Assembly: GCA_028455995.1 (NCBI GenBank)
Contig: JABELC010000016.1
Span: 186,001-250,000 of the forward strand
Direction of reading: 5' to 3'
Length of the DNA: 64,000 nucleotides
DNA from: Scleromitrula shiraiana
Lineage: Eukaryota > Ascomycota > Leotiomycetes > Helotiales > Sclerotiniaceae
The position numbers and the translations under genes are program-made. This document shows positions 24,020 to 34,763 of the stretch, piece after piece; the first letter of the stretch is position 1, and every line of letters starts with the position of its first letter. The notes beneath the pieces are model-generated. The model had not been told where the DNA came from, ran no database searches, and saw only the letters and a program-made list of their open reading frames with translations.

Positions 24020-25766
24020 CTACCGTTTCTCATCATCCACCACCTGCACACCCCCCCTCTCCAAATCCCTCTCCACCTTGGGTACCTCCCCAGCCTCGCT
24101 CCCACTCCCACTCCCACTACTAACTTCCTCCTGCTCCTCCACCTCCCTAACAACGGGTTTCTCATCTGGCCTCTGCAACCCCCTATCCCTAATCAACGTA
24201 CACAAACACAAACAAGCTGCAATAAGCGGCACCCAAAGAAAAAACACATTTCTACTCGCCCCCATATAAGCCCCCAACACCTCATCTCTCTGTTCCTCTG
24301 TCAAGACCTTCAAATCCGGTACGCTGAGTATTGACGCTAAAATTTGGGTTTTAAATCCCTCTGGTAATGGCGTATTCAGGGAGTTTAGATTCGATTTGAT
24401 GGAGTTTGAAAAAATGGCCGATGAGATCGCTAGACCGATTGCACCGCCCAATGCTCTCAAAAAGTTCCTCGTGGATATAACAACTGCGCGGTCGCGCTTC
24501 AGACAATGGGCTTGCGCTGCGATGAGGGTGGGTTGGAAGACGAATCCTACGCCTGCGCCTTCAATGAGGAGAATGATAACGATTTCCCATTTTGGGGTAT
24601 CCCGGGAAAACAGGAGTACGAGTCCTGATCCGAGTATCCAGAGAACGAATCCGATCCAGATTATTTCGCCGTAGCGTTTCATGCGCGATATGTATTGGCC
24701 GGATATGATACTAAAGGAGGATTGGGTAATGACGAAGGGGATAGTGAGAGCAGCTGACATGAGGGGGGAAAATTGTCGGGCATTTTGATAGTAGATGGGT
24801 AGATAATAGAGATGAGAATAATAAACTATTCCGAAGAGGAAATTCTGAGTGAGGATTGCGGCGACGGCGGGGTTGCTGAAAAGATTCATGGGCATCATGG
24901 GCATGATTGCAAATTTCCATTCTACTATTAAAAAACCGATCATGGAGATTGTGCCGAGTGTTAACATGGATATTACCATTGGGCTGGACCATTCAAAATA
25001 GGTTCCTCCTCCCGAGATGGGGATTAGAATGAGGAGGATAGCAGCGGAGACGAGAACGATTCCAGGGTAGTCGATTACTCGAATTTTAGTGGCGGTGGAG
25101 CCGTGAACTTTGCTGGGTGGGAGCGTAAGTGCTACCATTAGACCGGAGAGAACTGCTAATGGGCAAATACACCAGAAGAAACCTCGCCATGATGATGTTT
25201 GGATGAATGCTGCCGATAAAAATGGCCCGATTACATTTCCTAATCCAATACATGAACCTAAGATTCCTTGATATCTAGATATCTATTAGACTCATGAAAA
25301 TATCTAACATTGCCAAAGTTACTTACTTTCCACGATTTTCGAGTGTAACAACATCAGAAACAATCATCATAGCTAACGCCATAATTCCCCCAGATCCAAC
25401 ACCCGAGATGCCCCTAAAAGCATAAAGCTGGGGTCCCGTTTGAGCGAACCCACATAGTAGGTCCCCTAGCGCAAGAAGGCCTACTGCAACAAGAAATACT
25501 ACTTTTCTCCCCAAAATATCTGAAACTCTTCCATAAAGAACTTGGAATACTGTATTGGCTATCAAACTTGAAGTACCTGCCCAAGAAATCGTAGTAGCGG
25601 AATGTAGATCAGCTCCAACTGTTGGTAAAGCAATACTGATGCCATTTTGATCTATCAATGTTATGAGAAGTGCGAATGCTAAACCAAAGAAAACTACGAT
25701 GAGTTTTCCTTTTGGTAAGATATTAGTTTCGATTCGAACTAATTCATGACCATTATCCCCCGCCAT
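24020..25766 (-). CDS. MFS multidrug transporter (DHA-type, about 14 helices)
   Basis: Model: exons 25766-25327 and 25274-24020, giving 564 residues; the 52-nt intron has GTAAGT and ends ATCTAG, and splicing restores ENRGK-YQGILGS. Features: a short cytosolic N-terminus; helix 1 with LITLIDQNGISIALPTVG; the loop 2-3 motif YGRVSDILGRK; motif C-like GSCIGLGNVIGP; about 14 hydrophobic helices. An acidic/Ser-rich C-tail (EQEEVSSGSGSGSEAG) follows. This is the H+-antiporter drug/toxin exporter class, expected in the plasma membrane. In a metabolite-cluster context it could export the product of the nearby A-T-TE synthetase, although the decayed NLR gene lies between them. The substrate is unknown. 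Confidence 0.9.
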
Positions 25767-27166
25767 GTCTTTGAGATTGAACCCTATGGAGGAGTATGGT
25801 TCAAGGGGTATGGTTTAAGAAAATGAAAATATACATTAAGAAAGTGCAAATGGATGCAATGATATAATATCTTGGCCACAACTTATAAAACAAATTGGGT
25901 ACGCAATTGAGAAAAGACAGGGAAGGAAATTCTACCGGATAATCGGCACTTATCCGCATTTGGTTGTAGATCATCGCATCTAATGGTGTAAGGCAGGGAT
26001 TAGTTCGTCTGGAATTGCGTTGATACTTATTCACGAAGACTAGACTTAATCTTTAGATACTTCACTTTGCTTGACAGCTTGGGCGGTAAAGTAGAAAATT
26101 TCCAACACGAGAAAACTTCGAGTGAAATATATTGAGATTTGAAGAGAGTCCCAATCATCAGATTCCCACTTGCCACTTGGGCAAAAAAGCAATAGAATTT
26201 TCCGACTTCGGTGATCCGATGCATAGAATCCGAGTATCGGATGAAGAATTATCCCAGCATTCTGGATGATAATCGTAGATAAGAAAAAGCTTCTTCAATG
26301 ATGTGTGGGTATAGTAAATTTTCCTAGTAGGTATTTGTGAGTGGGGATCTAGAATTTCTTTCCCGTTGTGGGGATCGAAATGTCCACTTTGGGCGCGTTC
26401 CTGGTTCTTGAAGACATTGGGAAACATTTTTCGAAGACGTTGAAGATATATATCGTTAGGTAGGGATATGAATGGGTATTGCGAGCAGACCGAGTAAAAC
26501 TTTATGGTTGTTGAAATGGCGGGGATGTGTATCCGGTGAACACATCATTGTTTGATCTAACGGTGTGACTTCTCCGATAATAGCCTTTGTGCCATAAGGC
26601 GGAGCTACGCTATGAAACTATTTCTCTAGACCTGAGCCCAATTCAAACCTACACTTTGGATGCATATGTTTGAACATTTTAAGACTGTCGAGAGTATTCA
26701 TAAATATGTCCAAGTCATATCATAAACCCGTGGGTTATATTACAGATTCAAAAGCTCGGTCGAGCCACGCGCAAAATCATGTCTTCAGAGAAGAAGATTA
26801 ATGTCCATCTCTACACTTAGAAATTGCACTTGCATTAACATCAATCATCATGATGATCAGTTCAAACATCCCCAGAATCTCGGGAAAAAAATTGTAGTGG
26901 AAATAAAACATATCAACAATGTCTCACAGCCTCGTGTAGCATTTTGTGGTAGCCTCGCATCTCTCCTAAGCGAAAGACTTGCGTCCTCCCGTTTGCCTGC
27001 CTGCCTACTTGCTCCCTCCTTGCTCCCTCCTTGCTCCCTCCATCTCTATATCAAGTCCATTAACCTCAAATCTACAATAACCATATAGTTCCCAATCTAA
27101 TAAACCCCCAAACTTACCCTCTATATCTACCTACATATATCTAATTCACAATTTTCCATCTTCAAA
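25767..27166. other. Gene-free interval between MFS and RING genes
   Basis: Both flanking genes start here and point away from each other, so it holds two promoters. Small open frames show no domains. Three tandem 11-bp units (TTGCTCCCTCC) at 27009-27041 lie 126 bp upstream of the RING gene start in a pyrimidine-rich leader. Confidence 0.6.
27009..27041. repeat. Three 11-bp tandem repeats
   Basis: TTGCTCCCTCC occurs three times head to tail in the C/T-rich region just upstream of the RING-finger gene. It could be promoter or 5' leader sequence. Confidence 0.8.
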
Positions 27167-28118
27167 ATGAATCCTTATGAAGGTAACCATCCCACCTACC
27201 CCTCCATGAACCAAGCTAATTCCTCGCAGTCGAACACAACATAAAAAAACCCACCACCGCCAATGGCACATCGCACCACCGTCGCCGTCCCTCCATGTCC
27301 TCCTTCTTCAACCAACTATCTCAAATCGAAACGAGAGATTCCCCCTCCGATCCAACATGGCATCACAATAACCCCCACGCCGTCCCTACACCTGTAATCC
27401 CCCCCTCTCTCCTCATTCTCCCCCACCTCCCCATCTTCATCCAATCCTCCCACAACATACATACGCACAATAAAAAACCACATATACTAACTAACACCCA
27501 CCACCCGCGCAGGTCGACATCGCAGCCGCCTACCGACTCCTCTCGGACCAATTCCAAACCCTGCAATCCAATTCCCCCGCCGAAAACCCCCTGCTCACCC
27601 TACTCCTCTCATCGCTATCCTCGCAAATAACCACGCCGCCGCGCGCCCTCCAAGGCTGCACGCAACTCTACCTGGACACGCTGGAGCGCGTCCCGAAACG
27701 CCATCTCAAATCCGACGATGCCTGTCCCATCTGCGCGGAAAAGTTCCTCGATGATGAGTATCCGCTCGTTGTTGTGCTGCCCTGTCATGGGAGTCATCGG
27801 TTTGATTTGGAGTGTGTGGGGCCTTGGTTGCGGCTGAATGGGACGTGTCCTTTGGATCGGAAGGTTGTGGGGGATGGGGAGAAGGTTAAGGGGAAGGAGG
27901 GGAATGCGAATGCGAATGGGAATGGGAATGGGTATGGGAATGGGGGCACAGGAGTGGAAGAGGGGATTGAGGAGTTAGGGTTAACAGGGGAAGAGGATCC
28001 AAGAGAGGTGGTAGAGAGATTAGAGAGGAGGAGGAGGGAGAGGGTAGCGGAGGAGGAGAGGAGGAAGAGGGAAGTCGAGGACTATGAGAGTGATGGGGAT
28101 GATGGCATGTATGCTTAG
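27167..28118 (+). CDS. RING-type zinc finger protein (putative E3 ubiquitin ligase)
   Basis: Model: exons 27167-27182, 27230-27393 and 27513-28118, giving 261 residues; the first exon codes for only five amino acids plus one base. The RING lies at 131-176: C131, C134, C151, H155, D158, C161, C172, D175. Thus two of the eight usual ligands are Asp (positions 5 and 8), a pattern I associate with a fungal RING subgroup ending CPLDR. A basic HHRRRRP patch is near residue 25. The tail has an Asn-Gly repeat (NANANGNGNGYGNG) and a charged coiled segment rich in ERRRRE. It would transfer ubiquitin from an E2 to a substrate, both unknown. It is convergent with cytochrome b5. Confidence 0.85.
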
Positions 28119-28728
28119 TAGTGGGGTGGTATGTATGGTATGGGTAATACGTATCTAGCTAGCAACACCACTCATACTTTTGTTTTACAAGCAATCCGAA
28201 AATCTGCTGAAAAACAGTATAATTATAATCCCTCCCTCCTCATCTATCCACCAATCTTCTTCCGTACACAACATACAAGACATTTAAACCTAACCCAATC
28301 CAACTAATACAACAAAATCAAAATCAAAATCAACACCAATACCCACAAGAACTTTCCTTTCCTCTCCTCTCCTCTCATCTCATCCAACTAACTAACCCAG
28401 TATCACACAACCTCCGCCCCCCCCCATATATCACTAGAAGAAAATAGAAAAAAAAATCCACGTTAGGGTGTTTTTAAGTATCTGTGTATGTGTGTATGTA
28501 TGTATTACTCATGCATTTATGAATCCTATGAATCTTCAATCCCATCAATCCCATCAATCCCATCAATCCCATCAATCCCATCAATCCCATCAATCCCATC
28601 AATCCTCTCATATCTGTCCCCCTCCCTCCACTCTCTCTCTCATACGCTCCCTTTATATGACATGATCTAACGCATTCATTCACATTTGCAAACCAAATCC
28701 CCCCCCCCCCCAAATCTATATTAACCCC
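28119..28728. other. Convergent 3' regions rich in simple repeats
   Basis: Between the RING and cytochrome b5 stop codons lie homopolymer C runs (near 28418 and 28700), A/C-rich stretches and the nonanucleotide repeat listed separately. The short open frames here are translations of the repeats. Confidence 0.7.
28537..28605. repeat. 9-bp tandem repeat (CAATCCCAT)n
   Basis: Seven perfect units and one partial unit. It is a likely length-variable minisatellite in the 3' region between convergent genes. Confidence 0.95.
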
Positions 28729-29898
28729 CTAAGCACTAGTAGCCACCTTCTCCGCCTGCAACTGCGTATATTTATACGCGCCGAACGCAACAAGTCCCCC
28801 GATTAACATGACGGCGTAAAGACCAACGCCCATTCCTGCTTCGCTGCCGCTGCTGGATGTGCTGTTGTAGGAGGATGTAGTTGTTTTTGGGGCTGGGTCT
28901 CCGGGCTATTTTTCGGTAGAGTTAGTGGATATTTTGGTAGGGGGATATTTGATATTTGTTTTGCGGGAATGGAGGAAGAAGAGGGGATAGAGGATTGGGA
29001 GAAGGTTTTTAGGGGTATGTGAGGGAGGGAATGGTGGAGAAGGGGGAAAAATAATCGTACCATTCTCTTCAAAGTACCGATGAGTAAACCGTCGAGGATT
29101 TCTCTGGCTTCATCACTGTGTCCTACGTCTTCGAATGCTTCGGTTGCATCTTGGCCTCCGACATCGATGAGGACTTCCTCTCCACCACTAGATTTTGATT
29201 GATTGTTAGTATGTGTTTTTATTTATTGGCTTGGTTTTTTGGTTGCTTTTTATGCGGGAAAGAGTAAGAGGGGGATAAGACGGTGTGTGCGGGGGGGAGG
29301 AAGAGAAGAGAGGCGAATGGATGGGTAGTTGGATGGATAGATGGTGGATTCAGATTATTCGCCTCGTCGAATCGATGGATGGGTGTAAATCTGCGAATTG
29401 ATTTCTTCGAATCCAATCCAATCCAATCCAATCCAATTCAATTCCTGCCTCTATCCATCATCCAATCCCCAACTCCTCTCAACTTCGTATTCCAATCCCA
29501 GTAATTCCGTCTCAACCCGGCAAATCCCCGCCCCCTCACCAAAAGAACATAGATGGATATCAAAATCGAGATTCATTTCCTCCTTTCCTCTCCCCTCACC
29601 TCACCTCCTCTCTCTCAAATCCTCCAACCTTTCTTCTCAACCTCCCAACTCTAGTCATCTCACCCCTCACCAAAATCCACCATCAAAACCTCTCACCCCT
29701 CCAAATTTCCCTCTACCTCTTCCCATCCCACCAAAAAAAAAAAAACAAATAAATAAAAGTAAAAAATACTCACGGATGTTCATCAACAAAAGCACTAGTA
29801 TCATAAACCTTATCATGAATAACCATAAACAAATCCTTCTTGGTGTTATGTTCCTCAATCTCCTTGTATGTGAATTCCTTTGCTTGTGATTCCGCCAT
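28729..29898 (-). CDS. Cytochrome b5, ER-anchored
   Basis: Model: exons 29898-29774, 29187-29061 and 28905-28729, giving 142 residues. Intron 1 is unusually long for this window (586 nt, GTGAGT to CTAG) and breaks the codon of the haem-binding Pro in HPGG; intron 2 is 155 nt. The haem-binding fold has axial ligands His41 (EHPGG) and His65 (VGHS), with DVGGQDATEAFEDVGHS typical of cytochrome b5. A Thr/Ser linker leads to a C-terminal tail anchor at about 111-128. It passes electrons to fatty-acid desaturases, sterol enzymes and some P450s at the ER. A housekeeping gene. Confidence 0.95.
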
Positions 29899-31234
29899 TT
29901 CTGCTACTTTTCTATTTTATGTTTTGTCTTTTGTCTTTTATCTTTTATCTTTTGCGTTTCTCTAATTCTTTCGAAAGTGCTCTTGCGAGGTTAGGTTCGG
30001 TAAGATGGGGTGAGATGAGATGAGATGAGGACAGGTTTCTCGATTCGATCGTGCGTTGTGATACGTGTAGATGTTGAGGTCGAAATATGGAGGAAGAAAA
30101 ATCAATCAATCAATAAATAAATGAATCAATAAATAAAAAAGATGATGGAAGAAATGGATTGATTGAAGTTGAGTAATAGTAAGATTACCGTTTGATTATC
30201 TAGTAAGTTAACTAAGTAAGTCAAGTAAAAAAAAGAGTATAAAGTGAATTCGAACCAATCTTCATTAATAATATAAAAATCTCAATTAATATTAAAAATC
30301 CAATAGGGATTGGATATCCAGTCAATCAAAATCAAAATCAAAATCCAGCCCCGGACCGATCCGATCCCAACGAGGTTATAATTTGCCCCAGTTGTCCTTC
30401 CGGGTGGTTTTATTTACTAATCTCTACTAGGCTAATAGATACGGTTGAATTGTATTTTATCGTAAGCTTCTATTCTTGCTATTTAATTGGTTGATGAAGA
30501 TGAATACCTCTCTCCTCCCCATTCTTAAGGAAAGGAATAAGGAATAAGGAATAAGGAATTATATTATATACGGTATACTTGACTTGATCAATCAAATGAA
30601 TGATGAGTAAGGTAAGATTTTAATATTTATTATTTAATACTTCTTTCTATGATTCTATATGTATGTTCTACTCGTATTTCCTTCTAATTCCCTCCGTAGC
30701 TTAGGTGAGATTCTTCCATATATGTGTAGTTGTAGATAGATCGCTGTGGAATCAATTCCGCGGAAATAGTTGGGTGTTTCGGTTTGCAGTTGGTACGTAT
30801 AGTCTGGGGGGACAAGACAGGGCTGGACACCGAGGAAAGATCTCCGTCCGGGCCGTTATTTGGAGGCCGAAATACTCAAGAGGATATTCTGAGTGGAGGT
30901 TGGAGGGGAGGAAGATGGAAGGGAATCGATTTTCAAACGGATGGGAATATTTTGATATATCACTCACAAATTACACTCTATTATGATTTACATATTCGGT
31001 TTCGGAGATCTGTGATTCGAAATATTATCATGTGATGTCATATCTTTCATTTCATCTCTATTTTTCATCTCATCTCATCTCATCTCATCCAGATGTCACA
31101 TCGCATGCCAATTCATCAGATCATTCCCTACTTCATATCACTTCACAACCATCTAGCATCCCGCCCTCTCAATCATTAGAACACCTATATCCATCCTTTC
31201 CCACTTCTCCCTCTCAATACCATCCCCCACCAAT
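29899..31234. other. Gene-free interval with several microsatellites
   Basis: This is upstream of cytochrome b5 and downstream of capping protein alpha. It holds AATAAATC-type repeats (about 30100-30140), AGTAAGTTAACTAAGTAAGT (about 30200), three AATCAA units (about 30325), AAGGAAT units (30533-30556) and CATCT units (31066-31090). Open frames near 30705-31035 have no domain signal. Confidence 0.6.
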
Positions 31235-32549
31235 CTATCTCCTAGAACTCCCACCCCCAATATCCTGACCCAATCTATACCCCGCAATTTTATCCCACTC
31301 AATCTTCTGCCTCGTAATCGGCAACTGTCTCCTCAATCCCTTAAAAGCCCCCTCACTCAAATTATTGAACCCTTTATTAATCTCCTCCTGATACTTCTTC
31401 TCAATAACTGCAATCTCTCGTACGATACTTGTAGCAGATGAGGAGGAAATAGATGAGGAGATAGGTTTGGTAGTTAGGAGTCGCACGTTTCCATCTTCGT
31501 AGTAGTGGACGTCGACTTTTATGCTGCCAGTTAGGGAGCTGGAGGAAGGTTCGTATATGTAGAGGGATCGCCATCGTCCGTTCCTGAGTGGAATTTGTTA
31601 GATGGGTTTATAAAGTGAGATAGGGGATTGATTGATGACGTACCAGAAGTTATTAGGACTGTACTTATTGGCAACAACAAGTATAGCAATCTTTGAATCA
31701 CCCTCTATAGGATAAGCACCAAACGAAGCATTTGGGAAATGTTCAGTAACATGTGGACCCAAGCTCTTAAGAATGGATTTCCTATTCTCCTGTCAGAATG
31801 TCTGTCATCTCTCTTGTACCTCCGCGTAATCCTAATACGTACACAAGATCTGCTTGTGCACCCTCTAAAACATGGCTTTGTACCGCGCTGGCTTTCTATT
31901 ATGATCGTATTAGTCCAAATTCTAAATTCCATATACCCTGATACGATAGATACATACCTGAGTACTATGATCGAAAGCAAAACTCGACGAACTCTCCACA
32001 TCATAATACCGACCATCTCCAAGCGAATTATGCGAACTAACTATAACCTACTCATAACAATCAGCTTCTTCCATCCACCTAAACATAACAACATCGTATA
32101 TATTTATATATCCCCGTCCCAGCAAGCAAAAATCCAAAACTGACTTGTTGACTGCTCCCCGGAAGCTTAACAGTAGCAAACTGTTCCTCATTATATTTCC
32201 GAAAAGCAGGACCGAGTTCCGACACTAGATTTGGGGTCTCGATCGTAAGGGCTTTGATATCTATTTATTGACTGCATATTAGTAACCCCAAACTAAAGCA
32301 TTCAATATTCGACGAAGGTGGGCAATCGAAGAAGATTGTAGCTGGTATTATATGGACGAGAAGGAAATCCGTAAGGAAACGCACCGGCTATAACATCTGC
32401 GAGCTAGAATTAATCAATCAATACGTCAGTACCAAATAGCATTGTTCGATTTATTTCCGGAAATACGAAGGTAAGAGGTGAACATAACATACCTCTCCAG
32501 GAGGAGCACCCTCCACGAACGCAGACACAGTCTCGAGTTGTGAAGACAT
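31235..32549 (-). CDS. cap1: F-actin capping protein alpha subunit
   Basis: Model: seven exons 32549-32493, 32403-32385, 32260-32145, 32047-31958, 31895-31839, 31789-31644 and 31583-31235, giving 277 residues. Exon 2 has only 19 bases (LADVIA). Family segments appear in order: LVSELGPAFRKYNEEQF, VIVSSHNSLGDGRYYD, FDHSTQKASAVQ, NGRWRSLYIY, VDVHYYEDGNVRLLTTK, and the C-terminal helix LRRQLPITRQKIEWDKI. With the beta subunit it caps barbed ends of actin filaments at cortical patches. Length equals the family norm. The donor of intron 5 (GTATTA) is weak but is the only in-frame solution I found. Confidence 0.93.
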
Positions 32550-33177
32550 GGTTGAATGAGATAGAATAAAACCAAACCGAAGGAACTCAAATGTAGTTAC
32601 CGCAAGAAACTCATATAACGGGAATACAAAAACGGCTTGGAACGATAGGAGAGCTGGAAGGTGTTTGCTGGCTCGAATAGATGGATAACTGGGCTTGAGA
32701 CAATTATGAAGCTAAACCGCGTACCGTAACAACGACAAGCGAAACATTTGACCCCTCATTTGTGGCGCGTGGTGCGGCGGTGTATTTGAACCTCACCTCA
32801 TCGCATCGCTGCAATACAATATTCTTTACATGTACTATAAACGTTGAATTTGAAAGATTTGTGATTGATAATATATTATTGTAAACTTGGCAGCACTTCA
32901 AAGGATTTGAATATGAGTTTTGATAACGACATTTATATTTTTGGGGGGAGATTTTTCTAATGTAACAAAATCGCTCTAAAGACAGTAAGATAAGTAATAA
33001 TCCAGAGCCATATAATGCTCATCTCTCGTATAGTAGACATCATATCCATAAATATATCATCATAAAATAATCAACTAAAAACGCCTCCCTCAATCACGAT
33101 TCACGACTCCCCGAAGATAAAATCAAAAAAACATGAAAACCCCATTTATATCCTCCCCCGCCAATCCCTTAATAATA
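32550..33177. other. Intergenic region
   Basis: This contains the upstream region of capping protein alpha and the 3' region of the RBR ligase. A 65-codon minus-strand frame at 32704-32901 has no support. Confidence 0.6.
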
Positions 33178-34763
33178 TCACCGATGTCCATACCCTCTAC
33201 CCCCTCTATCATCCCCATGATCTCCCCTATAATTTTCATAGCCCCCTCTCCCGAATCCCCCACCATAATCCGGTCCCCCATATCTATTTTCAGGCCTAGG
33301 TCTCGATCTCGGATCATCAAACCCACCCCCACCCCCACCCCCCGATCCTCTAAATCCCGCCCCCGCACCCGAATACAACCCATCAGGATAAGGATATCCT
33401 CCTCGTTGCGTGCCCTCAGATTCCCTAGAAGCACGACCATCATGACCCATCCTGCTTCTCTGTTGCTGGCGTTGAAATTCTCGCTCTCGTGCTCGTCTTG
33501 CAAGTTCCTGTTCCTCTGCGAATTGTCGCTCTTGAGCACGATCCCGCGCATCTCGTGGACCTATTCGATCGAGGAGTCCGCGACCCCCGCCGAGAGTTAA
33601 TTCGCCAAAGACGTCCAGCATTCTGCCTAGGTCTCCTCTAGGGGGTCCTGTGTCTGGTCTCTGCAAATCGCAATCGCAATCGCTGATGGGTTTTCCGCAA
33701 AGATAGCAGAACGATTGGCCACAACGACATCTGTCAAACAGTTAGTATGGATATGATAAATGAATGAGGGAGGAATGACCACTTACGACATATGGGCACA
33801 ACCTTCGCTGCGCTCGACAAGTTGTCGGCATTTGGGGCATTCTTTCCAACCTCTCCTCCCAGCCATGGAACGCATCTTGTTGAATTCTGTCTCTGGACAA
33901 GCACCTCTTGTGTGGCCCTCCTTACATTTCGTACATGTAACTGCCTTACACTTAGGACATTTGGCAAATCCATTCTTGATGAACTTTTTATCGATAAAAG
34001 TAGAACACTTAGGCTTGGAGCAATAAGTCCTATCACTTGTGCCAAACTCAATCTTGGCCTTATCGAATGCCTTGCGAACATCGTCTATTAAAAATTTGAC
34101 GACTTCGCGATCATCGGTCGATAGTTGCGCATCGCAACATGTAGGTGGAAAAAGCGACTCATCCTTGATAGCGCAACCGAACAGGATATTAAGACACGGA
34201 GCACAATAATGGTGTCCACACTTCACATGAAAAGCTTTATCCCTACTCACATCATCCAAGCAGGCCACGCATTTGCAAGTACCAGCGAACGATCCTCGGG
34301 TATCAGCATGTCCCCCATCTGCGCGTGCGTGATGTCTTCGGTGATGAGTATGTGGACGATGATGACGTTTGCGATCTCTAGCATCGCGTTCCTGCTCAAA
34401 TACATTGGCCAATTTATAATCGCGTTCTTCTTCACGGTGTTTTTGATCGTTGTTGGCAATTACTCTGTGGAGGTTTTCTTGCTCTTCATAAGCGGCCTGC
34501 ATTTCCATGGCTAGTTGATGATCTCTCTCAACCTGATCATTAACTCTCGCATTCGCATTACTAGGTCCTCCTTGGTAGGCAGAGCCGTCGTTTCTCTCAC
34601 CTGCATATCTGTGTCTGGAATCACGCGCAGGAGGGTTGTGGAATGCGAAATCTTCGAATTCGTCTCGTCCGTATGGGTTTGATCCTCCACGGATGTTTGC
34701 AATGGAATAATCATAATAATCGTATGAGATATTATCGTCTAGTTGATAATTTCCGTACGACAT
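33178..34763 (-). CDS. RBR (RING-IBR-RING) E3 ubiquitin ligase
   Basis: Model: exons 34763-33787 and 33730-33178, giving 509 residues; the 56-nt intron has GTAAGT and GACAG. The N-terminus is polar, with a Gln/Glu-rich helix and a His/Arg stretch (HHRPHTHHRRHH). RING1 is about 163-205 (CVACLDDVSRDKAFHVKCGHHYC). The IBR contains YCSKPKC, CPKC and CTKC. RING2 (CPKCRQLVERSEGCAHMSC, RCGQSFCYLCG) spans the splice site and includes the Cys expected to carry the ubiquitin thioester (GC before AHM). The C-tail is Arg/Gly-rich with RGG-like motifs and may bind RNA or be disordered. It should form ubiquitin chains by the HECT-like RBR mechanism. Substrates are unknown. Confidence 0.92.

Noticed and set aside
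23957..24334. Pro/Leu/Thr-rich plus-strand frames
   Set aside because: Antisense shadow of the acidic Ser/Gly tail and last helices of the MFS transporter.
26801..27088. 95-codon frame before the RING gene
   Set aside because: Its second half is a translation of the CTCCCTCCTTG repeat; no domain.
28468..28713. Repetitive frames (SHQ or GLM repeats) on both strands
   Set aside because: All are translations of the 9-bp tandem repeat in a 3' region.
33133..33600. 155-codon plus-strand frame rich in Pro, Ser and Arg
   Set aside because: Antisense shadow of the Arg/Gly-rich tail of the RBR ligase.
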